This document shows positions 1 through 12,689 of a stretch of 64,000 bases of DNA, in pieces; position 1 is the first letter of the stretch, and each line of letters opens with the position of its first letter. The DNA comes from DATCJU01 sp036562635. Lineage in GTDB: Bacteria; Actinomycetota; Actinomycetes; Mycobacteriales; Pseudonocardiaceae. Below the pieces are notes generated by a model. It was not told the origin of the DNA. It saw only the letters and a list, made by a program, of their open reading frames with translations, and made no database searches. The stretch spans positions 4,238 through 68,237 of the forward strand of contig DATCJU010000093.1 in the NCBI GenBank assembly GCA_036562635.1, in the 5' to 3' direction. Position numbers and translations under genes: made by a program.

Positions 1-677
1 ACGTGGTGGGTCACCAGCACCAACGCGGGAGCGTCCGGGTCGGCGGCCAGCTCGGACAGCCGCGCCACCAGGTCCTCCCGGCCACCCAGGTCCAGCCCGG
101 CCGCCGGCTCGTCCAGCAGCAGGATCTCCGGGTCGGTCATCAGTGCCCGGGCGATCAGGGTGCGCTTGCGCTCCCCCTCCGACAGGGTGCCGAAGTCCCG
201 GTCCGCCAGATGAGCGATGCCCATCGCGGTGAGCAGCTCCTCGGCCCGGTCGGTGTCCAGCTCGTCGTAGTGCTCCCGCCAGCGCCCGACCACCGCGTAC
301 CCGGCGCTGACCACGACGTCCCGCACCTTCTCGTCGGCGGGGATCCGCGCGGCCAGGGCCGCGGAGCAGAACCCGATCCGCGGGCGCAGCTCGAACACGT
401 CCGTCCGGCCCAGCCGCTCACCCAACAGGTGCACGGTTCCGCTGGTGGGGTGGAGTTCGGCGCCGGCCAGGCGCAGCAGCGTGGTCTTGCCCGCCCCGTT
501 GGGGCCGAGCACCACCCACCGCTCGTCCAGCTCGACGCTCCAGCTGACGTCCTTCAACAGCGAGGTGCGCCCACGGCGAACCCCGACAGAGTCCATGCGC
601 ACCACGAGGTCGGCGGCGTCGACCTCGTCACCGACGCTCCCGTTCGACGTGGCCTGCATCCCGGCGTGCTCGGTCAC
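1..677 (-). CDS. ABC transporter ATP-binding protein (C-terminus cut by window edge)
   Basis: About 225 residues of a nucleotide-binding subunit are visible. Walker A GPNGAGKT lies at residues 58-65, the signature reads LSEGERKR, Walker B reads EILLLDEPAAGLD, and a switch-type VTHH follows just before the edge. No membrane segment is present, so it would hydrolyse ATP for a permease or act as a soluble ABC protein; the partner is not in the window and the substrate is unknown. The start is taken at GTG 677; ATG 660 is an alternative. It is divergent from glgX with about 110 bp between them, so the two probably share a promoter region. The family call is firm; the transported compound cannot be inferred. 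Confidence 0.85.
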   Translation of the reverse strand, partial: MTEHAGMQATSNGSVGDEVDAADLVVRMDSVGVRRGRTSLLKDVSWSVELDERWVVLGPNGAGKTTLLRLAGAELHPTSGTVHLLGERLGRTDVFELRPRIGFCSAALAARIPADEKVRDVVVSAGYAVVGRWREHYDELDTDRAEELLTAMGIAHLADRDFGTLSEGERKRTLIARALMTDPEILLLDEPAAGLDLGGREDLVARLSELAADPDAPALVLVTHH

Positions 678-790
678 GTCCCCATTCTCACCGCTACGCC
701 CGGCCGCCCCGTCACCGGGCGGGTGTACCCCCCTGTGAGGGACCTTTCCGCCGCAGGTCACCGACGTGCCGGCTGGTCTCGGACGGCGGA

Positions 791-3013
<2,223 letters not shown>

Positions 3014-3071
3014 GACCGGCGCCACCGTCGGCGACGGGGAACCGAGCAGGCGCGGCCGACGTCTGCTCGGC

Positions 3072-4235
3072 GTGCGTCTCCTCAGCTCGCTCCGCGCCCT
3101 GATCGCCCGCCCGGGACTGTTGTTCGCGCTGGCCACGGTCGTCGTGGTGGTCGCGGTGACCGTCGGCTCCGGCCCGGGTGCGGTGGCGTCGGGCCTGGTC
3201 GGGTCGGTGGTCGGTCTGCTGATCGCCCACGCGGCGCTGCAGCTGGGCATGCTGCTGGGTGCGGTGCTGTGCGGGGCCCGGGTGCACCGACTGGTGATCG
3301 GGGCGGGCTCGCGGCTGTGGGAGCGGACCTCCCCGCGCCGGACGGTGGTGGTGCGGGCACTGCCGATCGTGCTGAGCGTGGCGGTCGGTCCGGGTCGGCG
3401 ACCGGTGCGTCCGCGCATGTGGAGCGCGGGTGTGGTGTCCGCGCTGGCCGGGGTGGCCGCCGCGGTGGTGCTGGTGGTGCTGGCCGCCGACCCGTTCTGG
3501 ACGGGTGCGGCCGCCGGGGCGGTGGCCACCGTGCTGCACACCCTGATCCCGAGGGAGACTGCCGGTTCCACCTCCACCGGCTGGGTGCTGCTGAACCTGC
3601 TGCGCCTGACGGGTGAGCGGGCCGCCCGGCTGGACGCGGCCCCGTTGGTCGACCAGGCGCTGGACGCGCTCAACGCCGGGGACGTGGACACCGCGGAACA
3701 GGTGGCCGACCGGCTCGCCCGGGAGTTCCCCGAGCTGCGTTCGGCCACCTACACCCGGGTGAGCGTGCTGGAGGCGCGCGGCCGGTACGCCGAGGCCCTG
3801 AGCCTGTCCCTGGGCCTGATGCAGGCACCGGACACCTCGCAGAAGGACGCGGCGCTGACGCTGGCCGGGATGGCCGGTCTGGCCGCCGCGGCCGTGGAGG
3901 CGAAGCAGCTGCCCGCCGAGATGGGCCTGCCCGTCGCACGGCGGGCCCTGGAGGACGCGGTGGCGATGGGCTACCCGCGGTACAAGACCGACGGCACCCG
4001 GGCCCTGCTCGCACTGCTGGAGGGGGACGCGGAGACCGCGGTGCAGCTGGCCCGCTCCGGCGCCGAGAGCGGTGACCACCTGCTCAGCCGGGCCGACGAC
4101 CTGGCGACGCTGGCCCGGGCGCACATGGCGAACGGGGACAACCGCGCCGCCCGGGCGGCGCTGGCGGAGGCGGAGAAGCTGGCCCCCTGGTGGCCCCGGG
4201 TGGCCGCCACCCGGGCCCGCCTGGAGGTGCGCTGA
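3072..4235 (+). CDS. Membrane protein with degenerate M50-like core and C-terminal TPR-type helices
   Basis: A 387-residue protein of unknown function. The start is the first in-frame GTG after the glgX stop; no good ribosome site is seen. Residues 10-160 contain four or five hydrophobic segments. Their order resembles the site-2 protease (M50) fold: a segment ending LIAHAALQLGMLLGA where HExxH would sit, then VHRLVIGAGSRLW, a VRALPI strand, a further helix pair and a HTLIPR-WVLLNLLRL end. The HExxH glutamate and second histidine are missing, so it should not be a working protease. From about residue 195 it is soluble and alpha-helical with TPR-like repeats (DALNAGDVDTAEQVADRL, ARAHMANGDNRAARAALAEA). 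The M50 relation is inference; the membrane plus TPR layout is direct. Confidence 0.6.
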   Translation: MRLLSSLRALIARPGLLFALATVVVVVAVTVGSGPGAVASGLVGSVVGLLIAHAALQLGMLLGAVLCGARVHRLVIGAGSRLWERTSPRRTVVVRALPIVLSVAVGPGRRPVRPRMWSAGVVSALAGVAAAVVLVVLAADPFWTGAAAGAVATVLHTLIPRETAGSTSTGWVLLNLLRLTGERAARLDAAPLVDQALDALNAGDVDTAEQVADRLAREFPELRSATYTRVSVLEARGRYAEALSLSLGLMQAPDTSQKDAALTLAGMAGLAAAAVEAKQLPAEMGLPVARRALEDAVAMGYPRYKTDGTRALLALLEGDAETAVQLARSGAESGDHLLSRADDLATLARAHMANGDNRAARAALAEAEKLAPWWPRVAATRARLEVR

Positions 4236-4254
4236 GCCGGAACGACGGCGAACC

Positions 4255-4293
4255 GTGGGCTCCCCGGCCCGACACCGGAGGCGGGGAGCCCAC
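4255..4293. terminator. Bidirectional hairpin between convergent genes
   Basis: Perfect 12-bp arms (4255-4266 and 4282-4293) around a 15-nt loop, lying 20 bp after the + strand membrane/TPR gene and 17 bp after the glgP stop on the - strand. It has no U-tract. Position between converging stops argues for a shared terminator. Confidence 0.65.
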
Positions 4294-4309
4294 CGCGTGC
4301 GCGGGAGGG

Positions 4310-6871
4310 TCAGCGGGCCAGGACCACACGCCCCAGTTCGGCGGGTGAGGCGAGCAGCTCGTGCCGGGGCAGCACCCGCACCGTGTAGCCGACCGCCCCG
4401 GTGTGCGACAGCCGCAGTTCCGCGACGAACTCCGGGCAGGTGCTACCACCCACGTGCCGCATGGAGACGGTGACCACGTCCGTCAGCACGTCGTTGTCGT
4501 CGACCCGGCCGATCACGGCCTGCACGTCCACCTCGTCCGGCTGCAATCCGGCCAGCTCCACCCGGGCCCGCACGGTGACCGGGGCACCGACCACTGGCGC
4601 CGAGACACCGCCGTTGACCGACATGTCGCAGTCGACCACCCGCACCCGCGGCCAGGCGATCTCCACCCGGGTCCGGTACTCGGACAGTTCCTTGGCCCCG
4701 CGGAAACCGTCGGCGCAGGTGGCGGCGGAGGCCATGGCGGCGGGCAGGTAGTAGGAGTCCACGTACTCGCGCACCATCCGGGTGGCCTGCACCTTCGGTC
4801 CGAGCGTGGACAGGGTGTGCCGCACCATGGCCATCCACCGGGTGGGCACGCCGTCCTCGTCCCGGTCGTAGAACAGCGGTGCCACCTGCCCGGCGAGCAG
4901 GTCGTACAGTGCGCGGGCCTCCAGGTCGTCCCGCCGGGTGGGGTCGCTGACCCCGTCGGCGGTCGGGATGGCCCACCCGTTGCTGCCGTCGTAGAACTCG
5001 TCCCACCAACCGTCGCGGATGGACAGGTTGAGTCCACCGTTGAGCGCCGCCTTCATGCCCGAGGTGCCGCACGCCTCCAGCGGGCGCAACGGGTTGTTCA
5101 GCCACACGTCGCAGCCCCAGTACAGGTACCGGGCCAGCCGCATGTCGTAGTCGGGCAGGAAGACGATCCGGTGCCGCACCGCCGGGTCGTCGGCGAAACG
5201 CACGATCTGCTGGATGAGCGCCTTGCCACCGTCGTCGGCCGGGTGCGACTTGCCGGCCACGACGAGCTGCACCGGCCGTTCGGGGTGCAACAGCAGCTCC
5301 CGGAGCCGCTGCGGGTCACGCAGCATGAGCGTGAGCCGCTTGTAGGTGGGCACGCGCCGGGCGAAGCCGACGGTGAGCACGTCGGGGTCGAACACCGACT
5401 CGGTCCACCCCAGCTCCAGGGGGGAGGCGCCGCGCTGCAGCCAGGCCTGCCGCACCCGCCGCCGCACCTCCTGGACCAGTCGGTTGCGCAGGGCGCAGCG
5501 CAGCTCCCACAGCAGGGCGTCGGTCACCGGCTCCAGGGACATGCCCATTCCGCCGTCCATCTCGCCGCCGCCGATCAGCTTGCTGATCTCCCGGGCCGCC
5601 CAGGTGGGGCCGTGCACGCCGTTGGTGACCGAGCCGATCGGCACCTCGTCGACGTCGAACCCGGGCCACAGCTTGCGGAACATGTCCCGGCTGACCCGGC
5701 CGTGCAGCGCCGAGACCCCGTTGGCACGCTGGGCCAGCCGCAGGCCCATGTGGGCCATGTTGAACATGCCGGGGTTCTCCTCGGCACCCAGCCGCAGGAC
5801 GCGGTCGGTCGGTACCCCGGGCAGCAGGGCGTCGGAGTCACCGGAGCCGAAGTAGTGCCGTACCAGGTCCACCGGGAACCGGTCGATGCCCGCGGGCACC
5901 GGGGTGTGCGTGGTGAACACGGTGCCGGCCCGCACGGCCACCAGGGCCTGGTCGAAGTCCAGGCCCTCCCCGGACATCAGCTCCCGGATGCGTTCCAGGC
6001 CGAGGAACCCCGCGTGCCCCTCGTTGGTGTGGAACACCTCGGGCTGGGGGTGGCCGGTCAGTTCGCAGTAGGTGCGCACCGCGCGGACCCCACCGATACC
6101 GGCGAGGATCTCCTGCCGGATGCGGTGGTCCTGGTCGCCGCCGTAGAGGCGGTCGGTGACCGAGCGCAGGTCCTCGTCGTTCTCCTCCAGGTCGGAGTCC
6201 AGCAGGAGCAGCGGCACCCGGCCGACCTGGGCCTTCCAGATCCGGGCCCGCAGCACCCGACGGCCCGGCATGGCCACGTGCACCAGGATCGGCACGCCCG
6301 AGGGTTCGGTGACCGGTTCCAGGGGCAGCCCACGCGGGTCCAGCACCGGGTAGTGCTCGATCTGCCAGCCGTCCAGGGACAACGACTGCCGGAAGTACCC
6401 GGAGCGGTAGAGCAGGCCGACACCGATCAGCGGCACCCCCAGGTCGGAGGCGGCCTTGAGGTGGTCACCGGCGAGCACGCCCAGGCCACCGGAGTAGTTG
6501 GGCAGGGCCTCGGTGACGCCGAACTCCATGGAGAAGTAGGCGACGGAACGGGGCAGGGACGCGCCCTCGTCCATGCGTCGCTGGTACCAACGGGGTTGGG
6601 TGAGGTAGCGGCGCAGGTCGTCGGCGAGCGCCCTGGTGCGGGCGAGGAAGTTCTCGTCCCGGGCCAGCCGCTCCAGCCGCTCGGCCGGCACCTCGGCGAG
6701 CAGTCGCAGCGGGTCTCCGTCCACCCGGTCCCACGTCTCCGGATCGATCGCGGCGAACAGGTCCTGGGTCGGTGGGTGCCAGGTCCAACGCAGGTTCGTC
6801 GCCAACGTGCCGAGCGGCGTCAGCGGCTCGGGCAGGTGGGCACGAACGGTGAAGCGGCGTACTGCTTTCAC
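4310..6871 (-). CDS. glgP: Alpha-glucan (maltodextrin/glycogen) phosphorylase
   Basis: An 853-residue GT35 phosphorylase releasing glucose-1-phosphate from alpha-1,4-glucans. The N-terminal DUF3417-type region (about 1-120) is typical of the actinobacterial/archaeal alpha-glucan phosphorylase subfamily. Hallmarks: YFSMEFGVTEALPNYSGGLG near residues 110-130, FHTNEGHAGF, FTTHTPVPAGIDRF, the VPTYKR loop and the pyridoxal-phosphate lysine K607 in GTSGMKAALNGG. Start GTG 6871 gives the usual family N-terminus; the open frame continues upstream only as non-coding antisense of glgE. It is convergent with the glgX operon and divergent from glgE, so degradation and synthesis genes share the 6872-7273 control region. 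Confidence 0.95.
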   Translation of the reverse strand: MKAVRRFTVRAHLPEPLTPLGTLATNLRWTWHPPTQDLFAAIDPETWDRVDGDPLRLLAEVPAERLERLARDENFLARTRALADDLRRYLTQPRWYQRRMDEGASLPRSVAYFSMEFGVTEALPNYSGGLGVLAGDHLKAASDLGVPLIGVGLLYRSGYFRQSLSLDGWQIEHYPVLDPRGLPLEPVTEPSGVPILVHVAMPGRRVLRARIWKAQVGRVPLLLLDSDLEENDEDLRSVTDRLYGGDQDHRIRQEILAGIGGVRAVRTYCELTGHPQPEVFHTNEGHAGFLGLERIRELMSGEGLDFDQALVAVRAGTVFTTHTPVPAGIDRFPVDLVRHYFGSGDSDALLPGVPTDRVLRLGAEENPGMFNMAHMGLRLAQRANGVSALHGRVSRDMFRKLWPGFDVDEVPIGSVTNGVHGPTWAAREISKLIGGGEMDGGMGMSLEPVTDALLWELRCALRNRLVQEVRRRVRQAWLQRGASPLELGWTESVFDPDVLTVGFARRVPTYKRLTLMLRDPQRLRELLLHPERPVQLVVAGKSHPADDGGKALIQQIVRFADDPAVRHRIVFLPDYDMRLARYLYWGCDVWLNNPLRPLEACGTSGMKAALNGGLNLSIRDGWWDEFYDGSNGWAIPTADGVSDPTRRDDLEARALYDLLAGQVAPLFYDRDEDGVPTRWMAMVRHTLSTLGPKVQATRMVREYVDSYYLPAAMASAATCADGFRGAKELSEYRTRVEIAWPRVRVVDCDMSVNGGVSAPVVGAPVTVRARVELAGLQPDEVDVQAVIGRVDDNDVLTDVVTVSMRHVGGSTCPEFVAELRLSHTGAVGYTVRVLPRHELLASPAELGRVVLAR

Positions 6872-7273
6872 GCCTGGGCAGCCTACGGCCCTGTTCCACA
6901 TGTTGGCGGCCCGGTGGCACGTCGAAGGTCCCTCGATCAGGTAAAGGATCACGGAAATGAACCGGAACAGGAACAGAAAAATGCGGACGAAACCCGACGA
7001 AAACCCGTGATTGTCGGGGATGCCGACCACTCGGTCGAGTGATTCGAGGAACGATGTTCCGGCGCGGAACCGCACCCGGTTCCGGTTACCCCGCTCGACC
7101 GCGAAGAGGGCCCGGACCAGGAAAGATCGTGCACGTCGACCCCGTCCGCGCGACACGTTCCGGATCATCCTCTCGGGCGAGACGTTTCGCCGTTCGCCCG
7201 GATGTGAACACCCCGAATAACCGGCAGACTGAACCCCGGCCGGCACGAACACGCTGCAGAAAGGCGGATACCG
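6872..7273. promoter_or_regulatory. Divergent control region glgP/glgE
   Basis: A 402-bp gap separating divergent glgP and glgE. The glgP-proximal half (about 6940-7080) is much richer in A/T than its surroundings, as expected of promoters, but no confident -35/-10 pair could be fixed. A palindromic site at 7176-7191 is listed separately. No gene is supported here. Confidence 0.5.
7176..7191. promoter_or_regulatory. Candidate LacI-type operator upstream of glgE
   Basis: A 16-bp inverted repeat, GGCGAGACGTTTCGCC, symmetric except for one base pair, with a central ACGT. Palindromes with a CG centre are typical of LacI/GalR regulators, and such proteins commonly control maltose/glucan genes. 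It lies about 83 bp before the glgE start. Function is inference. Confidence 0.3.
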
Positions 7274-9244
7274 GTGATCGGGCGGATCGGTATCGACGAC
7301 ATCTCCCCGTCGATCGGTTGCGGAGCCTTCCCGGCCAAGGCCGTGGTGGGTGAGCACCTGCCGATACGGGCGACGGTGTGGCGGGAGGGCCACGACGCGG
7401 TCGCGGCGACCGTGGTGTGGCGTGGCCCGGGCGACCGAACCGGCCGACACATCCGGATGGCCCTCGAGGAGGAGGGGCTGGACCGGTGGGTGGCCACCGT
7501 CGTCCCGGACCGGGAGGGCATGTGGTCCTTCCGGGTCGACGCCTGGTCCGATCCGTGGTCGACCTGGCTGCACACGGTCGAGGCCAAGATGGCCGCCGGG
7601 CAGGACGCCGACGAGCTGGCCAACGACCTGGAGATCGGGGCGCGCCTGCTGGAGCGGGTGGCGCGCCGGCCGGAGCGGCGCGCGGAACGGCCCGTGCTGA
7701 TGGCGGCGGCCGCCGCGCTCCGCGACCCGGCGCGACCGCTGGCGGAGCGGGTGGCGCCGGCGCTGTCCGAGCCCGTGGTGGGGCTGATGCACCGACATCC
7801 GGTGCGCGAACTGGTGACCAAGGGACGCACCCTCCAGGTGTGGGTGGACCGACCCCGGGCGCTGTACGGCTCCTGGTACGAGCTCTTCCCCCGCTCCACC
7901 GGTGGCTGGGACGAACAGGGCCGCCCGGTGCACGGCACGTTCGCCACCGCCACGGCGGAACTGGACCGCATCGCCGCGATGGGCTTCGACGTGGTGTACC
8001 TGCCGCCCATCCATCCGATCGGCAAGGTCAACCGCAAGGGGCGGAACAACTCCCTGGTCGCCGGTCCCGACGACGTCGGCTCGCCGTGGGCCATCGGCTC
8101 GGACGAGGGCGGGCACGACGCGATCCACCCGGCGCTGGGCACCCTGGCCGACTTCAAGGGGTTCGTGCACCGGGCCCACGAGCTGGGCATGGAGGTGGCG
8201 CTGGACCTGGCGCTGCAGTGCGCCCCGGACCACCCCTGGGTGCGGGAACACCCCGAGTGGTTCACCGTCCGCCCCGACGGGTCCATCGCCTACGCGGAGA
8301 ACCCACCGAAGAAGTACCAGGACATCTACCCGCTCAACTTCGACAACGACCCCGAGGGCCTCTACCAGGAGGTGCTCCGGATCGTGCTGCACTGGGTGGA
8401 GCACGGGGTGCGGATCTTCCGGGTGGACAACCCGCACACCAAGCCACCGGACTTCTGGCACTGGCTGATCTGGCGGGTCAAGGAGACCCACCCGGATGTG
8501 CTGTTCCTGTCCGAGGCCTTCACCCGGCCCGCCCGGCTCTACGGGCTGGCCCGGCTCGGCTTCACGCAGAACTACACCTACTTCACCTGGCGCACCACCA
8601 AACAGGAACTGGTCGACTTCGGGACGGAACTGGTCGCCCACGCCGACGAGGCCCGCCCCAACCTGTTCGTCAACACCCCGGACATCCTGCACGCCAGCCT
8701 GCAGACCGGGCTGCCGGCGATGTTCGCGCTGCGCGCCGCCCTGGCCGCCACCCTCTCCCCCACCTGGGGCGTGTACTCCGGCTACGAGCTGTACGAGCAC
8801 GTCCCGCTGCGGGAGGGCAGCGAGGAGTACCTGGACTCGGAGAAGTACCAGCTGCGCCCCCGCGACTACGCCACCGCCCTGGCCGAGGGGCGGTCACTGG
8901 AACCCTGGCTCCGGCGGCTCAACCAGATCCGCCGGGCGCACCCGGCGCTGCAGCAGCTGCGCACCCTGCGGTTCCACCACGTCGACAACGACGCCCTGAT
9001 CGCCTACTCCAAGCAGGACCCGGCCGGCGGCGACACCGTGATCGTCGTGGTGAACCTCGACCCGCGGCAGGCCCAGGAGGGCACGCTCTGGCTGGATCTT
9101 CCCGCCCTGGGCATGGACTGGCACGAGCGGTTCACCGTCCACGACGAGGTCAGCGGGGAGACCTACGACTGGGGGCAGGCCAACTACGTCCGGCTGGAGC
9201 CGTGGCGGGCGGTGGCACACATCCTGCACGTGCGGCGCCGATGA
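7274..9244 (+). CDS. glgE: Alpha-1,4-glucan:maltose-1-phosphate maltosyltransferase GlgE
   Basis: A 656-residue GH13_3 enzyme transferring maltosyl units from maltose-1-phosphate to the non-reducing end of alpha-1,4-glucans. Visible marks: an N-terminal beta domain (1-100), the helical insert typical of GlgE, YGSWYELFPRS, PPIHPIGKVNRKGRNN, nucleophile D385 in FRVDNPHTKP, acid/base E414 in LSEAFT and a further acidic residue D470 in NTPDILH. Start GTG 7274 follows a weak purine-rich site. It heads the order glgE-treS-mak-glgB, the complete trehalose-to-glucan pathway. Length and motifs are fully typical. Confidence 0.96.
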   Translation: MIGRIGIDDISPSIGCGAFPAKAVVGEHLPIRATVWREGHDAVAATVVWRGPGDRTGRHIRMALEEEGLDRWVATVVPDREGMWSFRVDAWSDPWSTWLHTVEAKMAAGQDADELANDLEIGARLLERVARRPERRAERPVLMAAAAALRDPARPLAERVAPALSEPVVGLMHRHPVRELVTKGRTLQVWVDRPRALYGSWYELFPRSTGGWDEQGRPVHGTFATATAELDRIAAMGFDVVYLPPIHPIGKVNRKGRNNSLVAGPDDVGSPWAIGSDEGGHDAIHPALGTLADFKGFVHRAHELGMEVALDLALQCAPDHPWVREHPEWFTVRPDGSIAYAENPPKKYQDIYPLNFDNDPEGLYQEVLRIVLHWVEHGVRIFRVDNPHTKPPDFWHWLIWRVKETHPDVLFLSEAFTRPARLYGLARLGFTQNYTYFTWRTTKQELVDFGTELVAHADEARPNLFVNTPDILHASLQTGLPAMFALRAALAATLSPTWGVYSGYELYEHVPLREGSEEYLDSEKYQLRPRDYATALAEGRSLEPWLRRLNQIRRAHPALQQLRTLRFHHVDNDALIAYSKQDPAGGDTVIVVVNLDPRQAQEGTLWLDLPALGMDWHERFTVHDEVSGETYDWGQANYVRLEPWRAVAHILHVRRR

Positions 9245-9429
9245 GTCGGCAGGGGCGGACACTCCCCTCGAGGCACCGCTCCTCGAGGTACTGCGCGCGA
9301 CCACAGCGACCGGGGCTGCTTCGCACCACTCGTCCGTGGGAACTCCACAGCGGGGGCTCAGGCGGCGGTCCGGCCCGAACGATCCCCGGAGTAACTGCTC
9401 GCCAAGGTCTGCGTTGCGAGGTGCGAACC
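9245..9429 (+). promoter_or_regulatory. glgE-treS gap with repeated CCTCGAGG palindromes
   Basis: The 185-bp gap is the only sizeable break in the glgE-glgB gene string. It contains two copies of the self-complementary octamer CCTCGAGG (9266-9273 and 9281-9288), seven bases apart, able to form a small hairpin or serve as a double protein site. A separate treS promoter or an attenuator is possible; nothing more can be said. Confidence 0.25.
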
Positions 9430-11285
<1,856 letters not shown>

Positions 11286-11289
<4 letters not shown>

Positions 11290-12689
11290 ACCTGTTCGAC
11301 TCGCGACATGACCTACCCGCCCTCTCGGAGGCCCTGGCCGACGCACTGGCCGAGTGGCTGCCCACCCAACGCTGGTTCGCCGGCAAGGGGCGACCGGTGC
11401 TGTCCGTGCGCCCGTTGCGTTCGACCGTGCTGGTGTCCGGCGACCCGCTGCTGCTACACCTGATCGTCACGGTCGACCAGGGGGTGCGGCCGCTCGACCG
11501 CTACCAGCTCCTCATCGGCGCGCGCACCGAACTGAGCGAGCACCTGGCCCACTGCTGGATCACCACCCGGCACGGGCTGGCCTGCTACGACGCGGTGCAC
11601 GACCCCGCGTTGACCAGCAAGCTGCTGGAGCTGCTCCAGGAGGGCATCGAGCGCGACGGGCTGCGTTTCGCGCTGGAAGAGCACGTGACCGACCTGGACA
11701 CCGGGTTGCGTTCCCGCCCGGTGACCGCCGAGCAGAGCAACACCTCGCTGGTCTTCGGTCAGCGCTACATCCTCAAGCTGTTCCGTCGGTTGAACGTGGG
11801 GCGCAACCCCGACCTGGAACTGCACCGCGCACTGCACCGGGTCGGGTGCCGGCACGTGGCCGAGGTGCTGGGCTCGGTGCACACCGACCTGGACGGCACC
11901 CCGATGACCCTGGCCATGCTGCAGCAGTTCCTGCCCGACGCCGTCGACGGCTGGGCCATGGCCACGGCGAGCGTGCGCGACCTGATGGCCGAGGCGGACC
12001 TGCACGCCGACGAGGTGGGCGGGGACTTCGCCGCGGAGGCGCACCGCCTCGGCCAGGCCGTGGCCGAGGTGCACGCCGACCTGAGCCGGGCCCTGGGGTA
12101 CCGCGTCGCGGGGCAGGAACAGGTCGACGCGGCGGTCGACGCGATGCAGCGGCGGCTGGACTCGGTGCTGCGGTTGGTGCCGGAACTGGCCGATCACGAG
12201 GCCGCGCTGCGTGCGGCCTTCGAACGTGCCCGGCAGACCCCCGGGCCGGTGCACGTGCAGTACATCCACGGCGACCTGCACCTGGGACAGGTGCTGCGCA
12301 GCGTCAGTGGCTGGGTGCTCATCGACTTCGAGGGGGAGCCGGCCGGATCGGCCGCCGACCGGACGGCGCTGCGCTCCCCGCTGCGCGACGTGGCGGGCAT
12401 GCTGCGCTCCTTCGACTACGCGGCACACCAGCTGCTCATCGGCCGCCCCGACGACCACCAGCTCGGGGTGCGGGCCCTGGAGTGGGCCGACCGCAACCGC
12501 ACCGCGTTCTGTGCGGGCTACGCCGAGACGTCCGCCTTCGGCGATCCACGCCGGCAGGAGTCGCTGCTGCGGGCGCTGGAACTGGACAAGGCGGTCTACG
12601 AGGTGGCCTACGAGTACAGCAACCGGCCGGAGTGGTTGCCCGTGCCCCTCGCCTCGATTGCCAGGATCACCAGGGAGGAGGGAGCGTGA
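11286..12689 (+). CDS. mak: Maltokinase (Mak/Pep2)
   Basis: A 467-residue kinase making maltose-1-phosphate from maltose and ATP, the GlgE donor. An N-terminal cap (WLPTQRWFAGKGR, residues 20-40) is the maltokinase-specific start; the aminoglycoside-phosphotransferase-like domain follows with IHGDLHLGQVL (catalytic D330) and LIDFEGEP (metal-binding D347). It overlaps treS and glgB by 4 bp on either side, so the three should be translated as a unit. Length and both domains are normal for the family. Confidence 0.94.

Noticed and set aside
4310..8800. A single 1496-codon frame suggesting a giant fusion on the - strand
   Set aside because: Only 4310-6871 encodes the phosphorylase; the upstream part is antisense of glgE with repetitive low-complexity translation and crosses the divergent promoter region.
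7378..9429. An N-terminal extension of TreS of almost 700 residues
   Set aside because: It overlaps glgE in another frame and gives Gly/Arg/Pro-rich nonsense; TreS begins at ATG 9430.
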